Assembly (NCBI GenBank): GCA_009781425.1
Contig: WQYC01000008.1
Location: 1-64,000 of the forward strand
DNA: 64,000 bases
Source of the DNA: Oscillospiraceae bacterium
GTDB taxonomy: Bacteria > Bacillota > Clostridia > Oscillospirales > Ruminococcaceae
Reading direction: 5' to 3'
Positions 19,678 to 28,808 of the stretch are shown here, piece by piece. The notes beneath the pieces are model-generated. The model was given only the letters and a program-made list of their open reading frames with translations. It had not been told where the DNA came from and did no database searches. The position numbers and the translations under genes were made by a program. Each line of letters opens with the position of its first letter. Positions within the stretch are counted from its first letter, which is position 1.

Positions 19678-22011
19678 TTAAATGTCAAGCATTAGTCTCT
19701 TAACTTCTGCTTCAACATCATCGCAAAGGGATTTTGCTGTCTCGATAGACACGCTTTCAGCCATTAAAAACAGCGCGTTTCCGCTTTTATTCGAGCGCAG
19801 GAGAACTCTGCCGCCCCGCGCCGCGCTCTCGCCGTCAAGCACGATACCCTCGCCGCAGCCGACTTTTCCCTTGCAGAGCCGTCCCAAAATCTTTTGAGGA
19901 GGGCAGTCGATGATGATTACGCGGTTTTCGCGGTTGAATTCAGGCAGTGAACGCGTGGCTTCCATTAGCGAGGTTTTGTCTCTTGTAATCCAGCCTAACA
20001 CGAACAGCGCAAGATACGCCCCGTCCCAGAGGAAAGCCTCGCTTTCCGCCGCTGTTCGCGCGTCCTTGTCGGAATCGTCGTTAGAGCAGGCGAAAAACCG
20101 CTGAACCCTGCGCCCGTAGCGCTCGGCGAGTACATCGGCGGCGTTCGGGAAATCAGCAGGCAAAGCAACGTCACAGCTGCCGATAAAAATATCAAGACAG
20201 GCAAGAAGAATCAAATTATCGTGGTGAATTACGAAATCCTTTCCGAGCCTGAACTCGGCTTTTGTTCCTGCGTTGTTGAGGGTGATTATAAGCTGTTCGC
20301 CGTTCGGAGAACTAATCTGCTCGAAAACAGGCTTCAGAAGCGCGTGCAGACGCTCATTCACGCAGTTGAGAATAATTTTATAGCTTGACTTGAAGCTTGA
20401 AATATGATTAAGCATGGAAATATACAGCTCGTCCGCGCATTTAATGTCACCGACAGCTCCGAAGCCGTCAGACGGCGCATTACGATATTCCGAGCGGTTT
20501 AAGCCGCCCTCTAAGCTTCGCTCCTGCTGACGTGTCAGCGCGAGCCCGTGGCTGTTGAGAATTACTATTTCGGTTTTCGCGCCTGCACGGATATGCACGA
20601 TTAAATCGGCGAGCATTAATTTGCTTAGATGAATAAGCATGGGAAGCGTGGCGAAGCCGCAGTTTGAGGAGTTAACACCCGTGCTTGAAATTCCCGCTAT
20701 TAGCGCGCTTTTTAGGGAAACGGAAGCGTTGTTTTCCTCACAGGCGACAAGCACGTTGTTCGGGTGAAGCCCCGACAAGGCGCAGCCTGTTTTCGCGGCG
20801 AAATCAGGCGTAATATCAATGTTGGTGTCGCCTGTAATTCCGCGCTCGCTTATTTCTATTTTACTTTTACTGCCGAATTTAAAATCGTTGCAAACAGCAG
20901 TGTTCGCGGGAATCGTCTTATTCTGCCACACACGCACGTCAGCTTCGACGCTTGCGTTTTCGTTTATAACCGTGCTTTCGCCGATAACCGAGCCGTCGGA
21001 GAGGCGCACGTTTGATTTAATTTTCACGTTTTCGCAAATTACTGTGCCGTTTGCTTCAAGTTCGTTTGCAGTTATAACGCCGTCAAGAACCACCGAGTCG
21101 CTGACGCGGCAATATGCACCGAGCGTTACATTATCGCTTAGAACACAGCCGCTAATCACGCTGTTCTTGCCGATTTGCACGTTTCTGCCGATATAGGCGG
21201 GAGCAATTACCGAAGCATCGGAGGGAATTGGGTTAAAAGAAAAAATATTCTCGGCGATTTTAGGCGCGTTGATTACGCAGTTGACTTTACCCGTAAGCAT
21301 ATCACGCTGACAGGAAACATAGGTGTCAATATCACCAATATCGCACCAGTAGCCGCTTTCCGCAAATGAAAACAGCGGGTGTTTTTCTTTCAACATCTTT
21401 GGGAAAACATCGCGCGCAAAGTCCCACATCTTACCGTCGGGAATGAGCGTGAGAATTGACGGATTCAGAAAATAAACGCCTGTATTTGCATAGTCGGAAA
21501 TGCAGTTAAGATACGACGGCTTCTCGGAAAAGCCGGTAATTGCGCCAGTTTCATGGTCGGAAATAACCAAGCCGTACTCGCGCGGGTCGTCTACCTGCTT
21601 GGTAATTACCGTAGCCTCCGAGCGATTATTTTTGTGGAATTTGAGCGCCGCCGATAAATTAAAATCGCAAAGCGCGTCGCCGCTGATTACAAGAAAATCA
21701 TCAGTGAAATTCTCCGCCGCTTTCTTGACACAGCCTGCTGTTCCGAGCGGCTCGTCCTCGTAAGAAAAGCGCAAATCTATGCCTTTTTGTGAGCTGCGCT
21801 CCATGTAATATTCGTTTTCAAAAAGCCGCTCAATCATCTCGCCTTTATAGCGTAAAGTAAACACTGCTTCGGTGAAGCCGTGTTTAATAAGCAGGTCAAG
21901 AATGTATTCGACAGCGGGCCGTCCGCAGAGCTTAGCGAGCGGCTTCGGGAGCGAGCCTGTGAGAGGGCGCAGGCGAGTTCCTTCGCCGCCTGCCATAATT
22001 ATAGCTTTCAT
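19678..22011 (-). CDS. Mannose-1-phosphate guanylyltransferase-like nucleotidyltransferase fused to phosphomannomutase-like domain
   Basis: MKAIIMAGGEGTRLRPLTGSLPKPLAKLCGRP, left-handed beta-helix repeats, PMM-like C-terminal half. Confidence 0.88.
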   Translation of the reverse strand: MKAIIMAGGEGTRLRPLTGSLPKPLAKLCGRPAVEYILDLLIKHGFTEAVFTLRYKGEMIERLFENEYYMERSSQKGIDLRFSYEDEPLGTAGCVKKAAENFTDDFLVISGDALCDFNLSAALKFHKNNRSEATVITKQVDDPREYGLVISDHETGAITGFSEKPSYLNCISDYANTGVYFLNPSILTLIPDGKMWDFARDVFPKMLKEKHPLFSFAESGYWCDIGDIDTYVSCQRDMLTGKVNCVINAPKIAENIFSFNPIPSDASVIAPAYIGRNVQIGKNSVISGCVLSDNVTLGAYCRVSDSVVLDGVITANELEANGTVICENVKIKSNVRLSDGSVIGESTVINENASVEADVRVWQNKTIPANTAVCNDFKFGSKSKIEISERGITGDTNIDITPDFAAKTGCALSGLHPNNVLVACEENNASVSLKSALIAGISSTGVNSSNCGFATLPMLIHLSKLMLADLIVHIRAGAKTEIVILNSHGLALTRQQERSLEGGLNRSEYRNAPSDGFGAVGDIKCADELYISMLNHISSFKSSYKIILNCVNERLHALLKPVFEQISSPNGEQLIITLNNAGTKAEFRLGKDFVIHHDNLILLACLDIFIGSCDVALPADFPNAADVLAERYGRRVQRFFACSNDDSDKDARTAAESEAFLWDGAYLALFVLGWITRDKTSLMEATRSLPEFNRENRVIIIDCPPQKILGRLCKGKVGCGEGIVLDGESAARGGRVLLRSNKSGNALFLMAESVSIETAKSLCDDVEAEVKRLMLDI

Positions 22012-22151
22012 TTTTTGTTCCTTTCAAAAGTTGAAATCGTTTTAAATAATAGTCTTACGCATTTTCAAATGCTTTATTCAAAATTAGATTTGACTTTACA
22101 GCTATTATGTGATATGATATATTTCCGGTGAATAAAAAACGAGGTTTAAAA

Positions 22152-23999
22152 ATGGATAAAAAAGAATCGAAATTCAGAATCTTCCGTAATAATGCTTACG
22201 CCGTAAAAACAGTTTGGAGCATAAGTAAAGAGCGGGTAATAAGCACAGCATTAGACACTGTATTTGACTACGCGGGCTGGATATTTTTCTCGATATTTTT
22301 TCTGCGCTTTGTAATAGGCGCAATAGAAAACGAGAAATCATTCGGTGAAATCATGCTTTTTCTTGGAATATCAGCGATAGTTTTCGGGTTCTTTGCAATT
22401 TATAACAACTATCTGAATGCAATGGTTTACCGCTATACCGACAACGAAATTTATCGGAATCTGTATAAGCGGCTTTATGCAAAAGCGCGCAACGTTGAGC
22501 TGCGCTGCTTTGAGGACGCGGCGTTTTACGACAAATACACAATGGCTCTTGACAACGCGGCATGGAAAATGACCGAAGCGGTGAAGGATTTCTTTCGGGT
22601 GCTTTTTGGGATTATCGCGGCGGGAGTCGGCTTTTCGTCAATGTTTTTTCTTGATAAGCTTTCGATTTTATTTGTAGTTTTTCCGATACTCGGGAACTTT
22701 CTTTTCGGTTATCTGATGAGCAAAATTTACTCGGGAAAGTACGAAGACAACGTAAAAAACGTGCGCCGCGACGGCTATGTCAACCGTGTTATGCACCTCG
22801 CGGAATTCGCAAAGGAGGTCCGCTATTCAAACGTACACAGACTGATGATGAAGCGTTACCGCGAGTCTGTTGAAGGTACAATCAAGGTAGCTGATAAATA
22901 CGCGCCGAAGGCGATAATTTTTAACTGGTTTAAGAACGTTCTGACGTTCGCTGTGCCGTTTGAGGGAATCATGATTTACGCCGCTTTTCGTGCGATAATT
23001 TCGCAGTCGCTGGGGCTTGCCGAGCTCGCGATTATGTTCACTGCAATGGTGACCTGCTCGTGGATTTTAATAGGGCTTTTTGAGAATGTTCAGAGTGCCT
23101 TGAAAAATGGCAGATTCCTTGAATATTTTCGCGGGTTCATGGAATACGAAGAAAAAATCCCCGAGAACGGGGACGGGCTTATGCCCGATAAAAACGTGAA
23201 AAGCATTGAGTTCCGCAATGTTTCTTTCGGTTATGCAAAAGATGATAAAATCATCGACAATCTTTCTTTTAAAATCGAAGGTAACATAAAAACAACCGCG
23301 CTCGTCGGACATAACGGCGCAGGAAAAACTACAATAATAAAGCTTCTTTTTCGGCTTTACGACCCCACCACGGGCGAGATATTTGTTAATGGCATAAACA
23401 TAAAAGAGTATAACCTGAAAGCCTACAGAAAGCTGTTCGCGGCGGCGTTTCAGGATTATAAAGCGATTTCAATGCCTGTTCGGGATAACGTGCTTATGGG
23501 CGTTAAGTTCGACGGCGAAGACGAAATCGAAATAGTTGAAAATGCCTTGAAGCGTGCGGGTATTTTAGAAAAAATAAAGTCGCTCCCGAAAGGAATCGAC
23601 ACAGTACTTACAAAAGAATTCGACGAGGACGGTGCAGTTCTTTCGGGCGGGGAAGTGCAGAAGATAATCGTAGCGCGCGCCTTCGCGCAGAGAAGCTCTG
23701 TGAAGGTTTTTGACGAGCCGAGCAGTGCGCTTGACCCTATTGCGGAATATCAGCTTTATAAGGGCATTATGAAGGAAAGCAGGGAAAGCGATTTAACAAT
23801 TTTTATTTCGCACAGGCTCTCGTCCGTTAAGGACGCGGACTTAGTTTTCATGCTTGAAAAGGGTGCGATTATCGAGCAGGGGACTCACTTAGAGCTTATG
23901 GAAAATAAAGGCGAATACTGCAAAATGTTTACCATGCAGGCACAGAATTACCTCGCTGTTGAAGATTATTCAAGCTTCAAGGAGGTGACTGCTGTATGA
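22152..23999 (+). CDS. ABC transporter ATP-binding/permease (half 1 of heterodimer)
   Basis: ALVGHNGAGKTTIIKLLFRLYDPTTG; LSGGEVQKIIVARAFA; start at MDKKESKF after GAGG SD. Confidence 0.93.
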   Translation: MDKKESKFRIFRNNAYAVKTVWSISKERVISTALDTVFDYAGWIFFSIFFLRFVIGAIENEKSFGEIMLFLGISAIVFGFFAIYNNYLNAMVYRYTDNEIYRNLYKRLYAKARNVELRCFEDAAFYDKYTMALDNAAWKMTEAVKDFFRVLFGIIAAGVGFSSMFFLDKLSILFVVFPILGNFLFGYLMSKIYSGKYEDNVKNVRRDGYVNRVMHLAEFAKEVRYSNVHRLMMKRYRESVEGTIKVADKYAPKAIIFNWFKNVLTFAVPFEGIMIYAAFRAIISQSLGLAELAIMFTAMVTCSWILIGLFENVQSALKNGRFLEYFRGFMEYEEKIPENGDGLMPDKNVKSIEFRNVSFGYAKDDKIIDNLSFKIEGNIKTTALVGHNGAGKTTIIKLLFRLYDPTTGEIFVNGINIKEYNLKAYRKLFAAAFQDYKAISMPVRDNVLMGVKFDGEDEIEIVENALKRAGILEKIKSLPKGIDTVLTKEFDEDGAVLSGGEVQKIIVARAFAQRSSVKVFDEPSSALDPIAEYQLYKGIMKESRESDLTIFISHRLSSVKDADLVFMLEKGAIIEQGTHLELMENKGEYCKMFTMQAQNYLAVEDYSSFKEVTAV

Positions 24000-25801
24000 A
24001 TGAAAAGAAAAATAAGCAGAGCTTAAAGCAGGTCTGGCGCAATAATATGTACCTGACAAAGCTCTCTTTTAAAACCGCTCCTGGTTATATGTTCGCGCTC
24101 ATAGTTGAATTTATGAGAAACGAAATTTCGATTTTTCTTGAGTTTACAATCGGCTTTGCGTTTGTTCTCGAGAGCGTTGAATTCGGCAGGTCTTTCGGTG
24201 AAGTCGCGAAGGTTCTGTTATTGATTTTCGTATTTGTCGCAGTCGGATTGTTTTATAATGCAGTTTTCTGGAACAAAATAAGAGAGCGCGCTGTGCCTAA
24301 AATTGAACGCTCCTTAAAAGAGCAATTGTATGCAAAAGCAAAGGAAATCGACCTTGGCTGCTACGATAATCCCGAATTTTATAATAACTACATACTTGCC
24401 GTTTCAGAGGCAGGAAATCAAATAAACCGCAACTTCGATATTATGTCTAAATTAGTTTCGGGGCTTACGGGGCTAACTTTAGCTTCCGGTTATTTTATTG
24501 TGAAAGACCCGCGCTCGTTTGTGTTTGTCGCTGCTTCCTTCTTCATGATGATGCTCAGTAATAAGCTTTTGAGTAAGCTGAATTTTAAAATCCGCACTGA
24601 AAGAAACCCGCTTGAACGCAAGCTCGGCTATACAAACCGTGTGTTTTATCTTAACGACTATGCAAAGGAAATGCGCTTAAACACCGAGGTTTCAAGGGAA
24701 ATAATGAAGGATTACGACGAGACGCTTGACAAAACCTTGGCTGTCGATAAAAAGTATGCAAAAAGACGGCTCGGCTTTGAATTTCTTAAAAATTATGTTG
24801 CACAGGATTTCATTATTGATATATTATTTTTAGCTTATTTAGTTTACAGCGCGGCGGTTCTGCGAACGATTTCATACAGTCAGGTTGCGGTTTTACGCGG
24901 AACAGCCGCGACTGCGAAATGGCGGCTCGGCAGAATCAGTGAGGTTTACGGTATCGCGCTTGAGGTCAGCTTATACATGGAGCGGATTCAAAGCTTCCTT
25001 GATACCGAGGCTGAAATTGTAAGTGCGGAAAACCGCGCAGTTCCCGAAACACCGACAGTAATTGAACTAAAAAACGTGTCGTTCTCTTACGGCGAAAACG
25101 ACTACGTTTTGAAAAATATTAACATGACGATTAACCCGCTCAGTAAAATCGCAATTGTCGGTTACAACGGTGCAGGGAAGACCACGCTGATTAAGCTGAT
25201 TATGCGGCTTTACGAGCCGAATGAGGGTGAAATTCTGCTTGACGGCGTGAATATAAAGGACTATGAAATCGAGGATTACCGCCGCAAAATCGGAACGGTG
25301 TTCCAAGACTTTAAGATTTTCGCCGCAACTGTAAAAGAAAACGTCCTGCTTGACTTTGCAGAGAACGGCAGTGATGCAGATGTATGCAACGCGCTTGAGA
25401 AAAGTGGCTTTTCCGAAAGGCTTAATTCATTGTCGGGCGGACTTGAAAGCAATCTCACGACTGAATTTGAGGAAAACGGCGTTAATCTTTCGGGCGGAGA
25501 AGGGCAGAAATTAGCAGTTGCGCGGGTGTTTTATGCAGGCGCGAACCTGATTATTCTCGATGAGCCGAGCAGTGCGCTCGACCCGATTGCCGAATATCAT
25601 CTCAACTGTTCAATGCTCACAGCCGCTGAGAATAAATCGGTACTGTTTATTTCGCACAGGCTTTCAACAACGCGAATCGCCGACAAGATTTATATGCTTG
25701 AGGACGGCGAAATCATTGAAGAGGGAAGCCACGGCGAGCTGCTCAAAAGCAACGGGAAATATGCAGAAATGTGGCGGGTTCAGGCGGGACAGTATTTATA
25801 G
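23996..25801 (+). CDS. ABC transporter ATP-binding/permease (half 2 of heterodimer)
   Basis: AIVGYNGAGKTTLIKLIMRLYEPNEG; LSGGEGQKLAVARVFY; 4-nt overlap with the upstream gene. Confidence 0.93.
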   Translation: MNEKKNKQSLKQVWRNNMYLTKLSFKTAPGYMFALIVEFMRNEISIFLEFTIGFAFVLESVEFGRSFGEVAKVLLLIFVFVAVGLFYNAVFWNKIRERAVPKIERSLKEQLYAKAKEIDLGCYDNPEFYNNYILAVSEAGNQINRNFDIMSKLVSGLTGLTLASGYFIVKDPRSFVFVAASFFMMMLSNKLLSKLNFKIRTERNPLERKLGYTNRVFYLNDYAKEMRLNTEVSREIMKDYDETLDKTLAVDKKYAKRRLGFEFLKNYVAQDFIIDILFLAYLVYSAAVLRTISYSQVAVLRGTAATAKWRLGRISEVYGIALEVSLYMERIQSFLDTEAEIVSAENRAVPETPTVIELKNVSFSYGENDYVLKNINMTINPLSKIAIVGYNGAGKTTLIKLIMRLYEPNEGEILLDGVNIKDYEIEDYRRKIGTVFQDFKIFAATVKENVLLDFAENGSDADVCNALEKSGFSERLNSLSGGLESNLTTEFEENGVNLSGGEGQKLAVARVFYAGANLIILDEPSSALDPIAEYHLNCSMLTAAENKSVLFISHRLSTTRIADKIYMLEDGEIIEEGSHGELLKSNGKYAEMWRVQAGQYL

Positions 25802-25813
25802 ATGAAATGAAAG

Positions 25814-25847
25814 CCCCTGCTTCGTTTTAGAAAGCAGGGGTTTTTTT
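25814..25847. terminator. Intrinsic terminator after ABC transporter operon
   Basis: cccctgctt-cgttttag-aaagcagggg followed by ttttttt. Confidence 0.9.
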
Positions 25848-25848
25848 A

Positions 25849-25893
25849 TTGGGGCGGAAGGATTTGAACCCTCGAATGACGGAGTCAGAGTCC
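25849..25893 (-). other. Displaced 3' fragment of tRNA-Gln(CTG): putative att site of the integrated element
   Basis: Reverse complement GGACTCTGACTCCGTCATTCGAGGGTTCAAATCCTTCCGCCCCAA reads as the tRNA-Gln 3' half (CTCTGAC anticodon loop, T-arm GAGGG-TTCAAAT-CCTTC, acceptor CGCCCCA, discriminator A). The expected 5' half (TGGGGCG...) is absent. Confidence 0.82.
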
Positions 25894-26011
25894 ACCCCTT
25901 TGGTGCTTTGGAAAGCCGCAATATTCAGTTTTCAAGCACGTTTACATAGTTTCGCATTGTTCATTATTGTTAAGTTGTTTTAGGCGTTTTTACGCAATGT
26001 TTAGTAAAAAC

Positions 26012-26031
26012 AAAGGACAAATAAAGGACAA
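26012..26031. repeat. Direct repeat AAAGGACAA x2 near the att fragment (possible arm-type sites)
   Basis: aaaggacaa at 26012-26020 and 26023-26031 inside the element end. Confidence 0.35.
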
Positions 26032-26108
26032 GTTAATTAGTATATCAAACAATTATAAATATGACTCTCTCCTTACATTGCATTTTCATCTTACAAAATC
26101 ATCGTGGC

Positions 26109-26144
26109 GATAACGTGACGGTGATGTGATAACGATGTGATATT
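26109..26144 (+). promoter_or_regulatory. Short direct repeats upstream of parA (putative Par operator/partition site)
   Basis: gataacg at 26109-26115 and 26128-26134 within gataacgtgacggtgatgtgataacgatgtgat. Confidence 0.35.
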
Positions 26145-26164
26145 GAATTAAAGGAGAAATTTTT

Positions 26165-26980
26165 ATGAGTAAAATAAAAAATAAATCCTCCGCAAAAATC
26201 CTCGCCATCCAAAACGAAAAAGGCGGAACCTCAAAAAGCACAACCGCCGCAACTCTCGCCTACCTCTTGGCAAAGCGAGGTGAAAAAGTAGCATTAATCG
26301 ACTTCGACGGGCAGGGACACGCTTCCGTGTTGTGCGGAGCGAAAAATCTTAACCAGTTGGAAGTAACTATCTCGACCTTATTAAACAAAATAATTCAAGG
26401 CGAACCCCTACCCGACCCCGAAACCTACATATTCCGCGGAAAGAACGGTGTGGATTTGATTCCGTCGAACAGTAATCTTTTTACGTTAGAGAGAAATCTG
26501 ATTAACGTAGATTTTCGGGAATATGTGCTGTATGAGTACGTGAAAACCATTAAAGACCGCTATTCGTACATCATAATCGACACAATGCCGCAAATCGGCA
26601 CGCCGATGGTTAATGCAATGATGTGTGCCGACAGCATTATAATCCCGACGCAGGCGGAATTATTCTCGGCGCAGGGGCTTTCGGAGCTTTTGAAGCATTA
26701 CCACATGATTAAGCAGAACGGCAAGCAAAATCTAAGCATAGCGGGCGTTTTGGTTACGATGGACTCGGAGAGGACAAGGGTATCAGCAACGGTTAATGCT
26801 ATGCTTGAGAAGAACCTCAAAGGACAGATTAACGTGTTTAAAACACGGATTCCGCGCTCTATTAAGGTAGCGGAGGCAAGCCTTTATCAGCAGACGATTT
26901 GCGAATATATGCCGGACAACCCTGCTGCTGTCGCTTATGAAAACTTTGTAAAGGAGCTGTTAAAAGATGAATACGACTAA
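26165..26980 (+). CDS. parA: ParA family ATPase
   Basis: QNEKGGTSKSTTAATLAYLLAKRGEKVALIDFDGQGHAS (deviant Walker A). Confidence 0.95.
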   Translation: MSKIKNKSSAKILAIQNEKGGTSKSTTAATLAYLLAKRGEKVALIDFDGQGHASVLCGAKNLNQLEVTISTLLNKIIQGEPLPDPETYIFRGKNGVDLIPSNSNLFTLERNLINVDFREYVLYEYVKTIKDRYSYIIIDTMPQIGTPMVNAMMCADSIIIPTQAELFSAQGLSELLKHYHMIKQNGKQNLSIAGVLVTMDSERTRVSATVNAMLEKNLKGQINVFKTRIPRSIKVAEASLYQQTICEYMPDNPAAVAYENFVKELLKDEYD

Positions 26981-28019
26981 ACCTCCCCCTAAACCAATTT
27001 TAGAGCTTGACGAATCCCTGTTATTTCAACCGCACCCCGATTTCATAAACAAAAACATTGAAACAGAAGAAAACGAAGATACGCTCACTGTCGCTGAAAA
27101 CAACAGCGTATCGGAAATGGCGTTCAGTAAAATGAAATCGTTCCCGAATCATCCGTTTCGGCTTTATGGCGGAACAAGGCTCGACGATATGGTGGAGAGC
27201 ATAAAGCAAGCCGGTATACTTTTCCCTATTATGCTGTGGGATAAAGGCAATAATGTATATTTTATTCTGAGCGGGCACAATCGGGTAAATGCCGGAAAAT
27301 TAGCAGGACTTACTAAGGGTCCCGTCATAATCAAGGAAAACCTTACTGATGAAGAAGCCATGTTTATCGTGACTGAAACTAATTTAAGGCAACGGGGATT
27401 CTTGGAAATGTCCTACTCGGAGAGAGCTATCAGTCTTAAAAATAACTACGAAGCCGTCAAATGTCAAGGGAAGCGCAATGATTTAATAAACGAGATTGAA
27501 ACACTCATAAATCCGCACAGCGACAGCGTTGAAGAAGCTTCGTCGCAAGTTGCGACAAGGTTCAGAGCAGATGAAAAGATTGCGAGCGAAAATGGTATTT
27601 CAAAAGACACCGTCGCACGCTACGTCCGTTTGGCAACGCACCTTGACCCGCACCTACTCGCTTACGTGGATACAGGTAATATCCCGTTCTTAGCGGCTTA
27701 TGACCTTTCATTCATCGAGAACAAGGAAATGCAGAAGCTAATCATCGACATCATCAAGCGCGACAACTGCAAGGTAGACATGAAAATGGCGGCTCTGCTT
27801 CGGAAATATTCCGAAAAGCGAGCCTTAACAAAAGAAATCATCGAGCAGATTTTATCGGGCGAAAAGACTCGCAAGCCGAAAAGCGATAAGCCCAAGCCGT
27901 TCTCATTGAAGCCCGCTTTCATTAAAAAGCACTTCCCCGAAAGCAAAACTCCCGCAGAAATCGAAGAAATCATCGATAAAGCACTTTCTGAGTATTTATC
28001 AAAAGAAATTCCCGCTTGA
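26967..28019 (+). CDS. parB: ParB-like partition protein
   Basis: Overlaps parA; LDDMVESIKQAGILFPIMLW...LSGHNRVNAGKLAGL...AMFIVTETNLRQRGFLEMSYSERA. Confidence 0.9.
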   Translation: MNTTKPPPKPILELDESLLFQPHPDFINKNIETEENEDTLTVAENNSVSEMAFSKMKSFPNHPFRLYGGTRLDDMVESIKQAGILFPIMLWDKGNNVYFILSGHNRVNAGKLAGLTKGPVIIKENLTDEEAMFIVTETNLRQRGFLEMSYSERAISLKNNYEAVKCQGKRNDLINEIETLINPHSDSVEEASSQVATRFRADEKIASENGISKDTVARYVRLATHLDPHLLAYVDTGNIPFLAAYDLSFIENKEMQKLIIDIIKRDNCKVDMKMAALLRKYSEKRALTKEIIEQILSGEKTRKPKSDKPKPFSLKPAFIKKHFPESKTPAEIEEIIDKALSEYLSKEIPA

Positions 28020-28045
28020 CTACCATTGCATATATATAGTACAAT
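28016..28045 (+). promoter_or_regulatory. Sigma-A-type promoter (TTGACT-18-TACAAT)
   Basis: -35 at 28016-28021 (overlaps the parB stop), -10 at 28040-28045. Confidence 0.6.
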
Positions 28046-28100
28046 GGAAAGGTCAAAAATAATTAAATTAACATACAAATCATAGAAAGGATGATATTTT

Positions 28101-28745
28101 ATGAAAAACTTGAAAAATAAAAAGCTTCTCACAGGAGCGGCGGCGGTGTTAGTCATAGGGTTTGTTGTTACGCTGCTCTTTGTTCTCACTCCCGAAGAAC
28201 CGCCCTTACTGCCTCCGATTGACAATCAAGCCGAGGATAACGCAGCACTTGAAGCTCCTGCTGTTCCCGAACCGGAAGAGCCAGAAGCGGATACAGTTCA
28301 AACAGAACCGGATGAAACCGAGGATTTACCTGTTGCACAACCCCAAACTCCACCGCCTGCAGTAACCACGACACCGACACCCGAGGTTGTTGAAATAGTA
28401 TTAGCACCTGCGGAAACCTTCACCGAAGAGGTGGTTGCGATTATCGCGGAGCATGACATTCAGTACATTGAGAACCCGCAGATTGAGCAGACTATTCCAA
28501 CAGCAGAAGAACAACAAGCACCCGATACTACAACAATTATAGACGGACGGGAATATATCTGGCATCCGATTTTAGGCTGGGTCGAAACAGGTAGAGAGGG
28601 CAATGTAACGGTCATGGATGTTGAGTGTGACGGTTATTACTTCTTTCAAGAAGCTGACGGTACTGTAAGCCTCGATAAAATAGTAACCCCTAACGGCAAT
28701 GTAATCTCGCTCGATGAATACCAAAAAATCAGAGAATCACGTTAA
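28101..28745 (+). CDS. Single-pass membrane protein with Pro/Glu-rich linker (conjugative-element DUF type)
   Basis: N-terminal TM LTGAAAVLVIGFVVTLLFVL, acidic/Pro linker, C-terminal globular domain. Confidence 0.7.
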   Translation: MKNLKNKKLLTGAAAVLVIGFVVTLLFVLTPEEPPLLPPIDNQAEDNAALEAPAVPEPEEPEADTVQTEPDETEDLPVAQPQTPPPAVTTTPTPEVVEIVLAPAETFTEEVVAIIAEHDIQYIENPQIEQTIPTAEEQQAPDTTTIIDGREYIWHPILGWVETGREGNVTVMDVECDGYYFFQEADGTVSLDKIVTPNGNVISLDEYQKIRESR

Positions 28746-28759
28746 AAATCAATCCACAC

Positions 28760-28793
28760 CGCGCTTACTCTCACGAGTAGGCGCGATTTTTTT
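28760..28793 (+). terminator. Terminator-like hairpin between co-directional genes
   Basis: cgcgcttactc-tcac-gagtaggcgcg + attttttt (11 bp). Confidence 0.75.
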
Positions 28794-28808
28794 ACAAGGA
28801 GGAAAACT

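Noticed and set aside
25849-25924. Intact tRNA gene at the chromosome/element junction
   Set aside because: Only the 3' half matches tRNA-Gln; the upstream 30 nt (TGCGGCTTTCCAAAGCACCAAAGGGGT) cannot pair with the acceptor CGCCCCA or form a D-arm.
26165-28019. Chromosomal parAB with a canonical parS
   Set aside because: No TGTTTCACGTGAAACA-like site seen; the genes sit just inside the att boundary, fitting an element-borne partition system.
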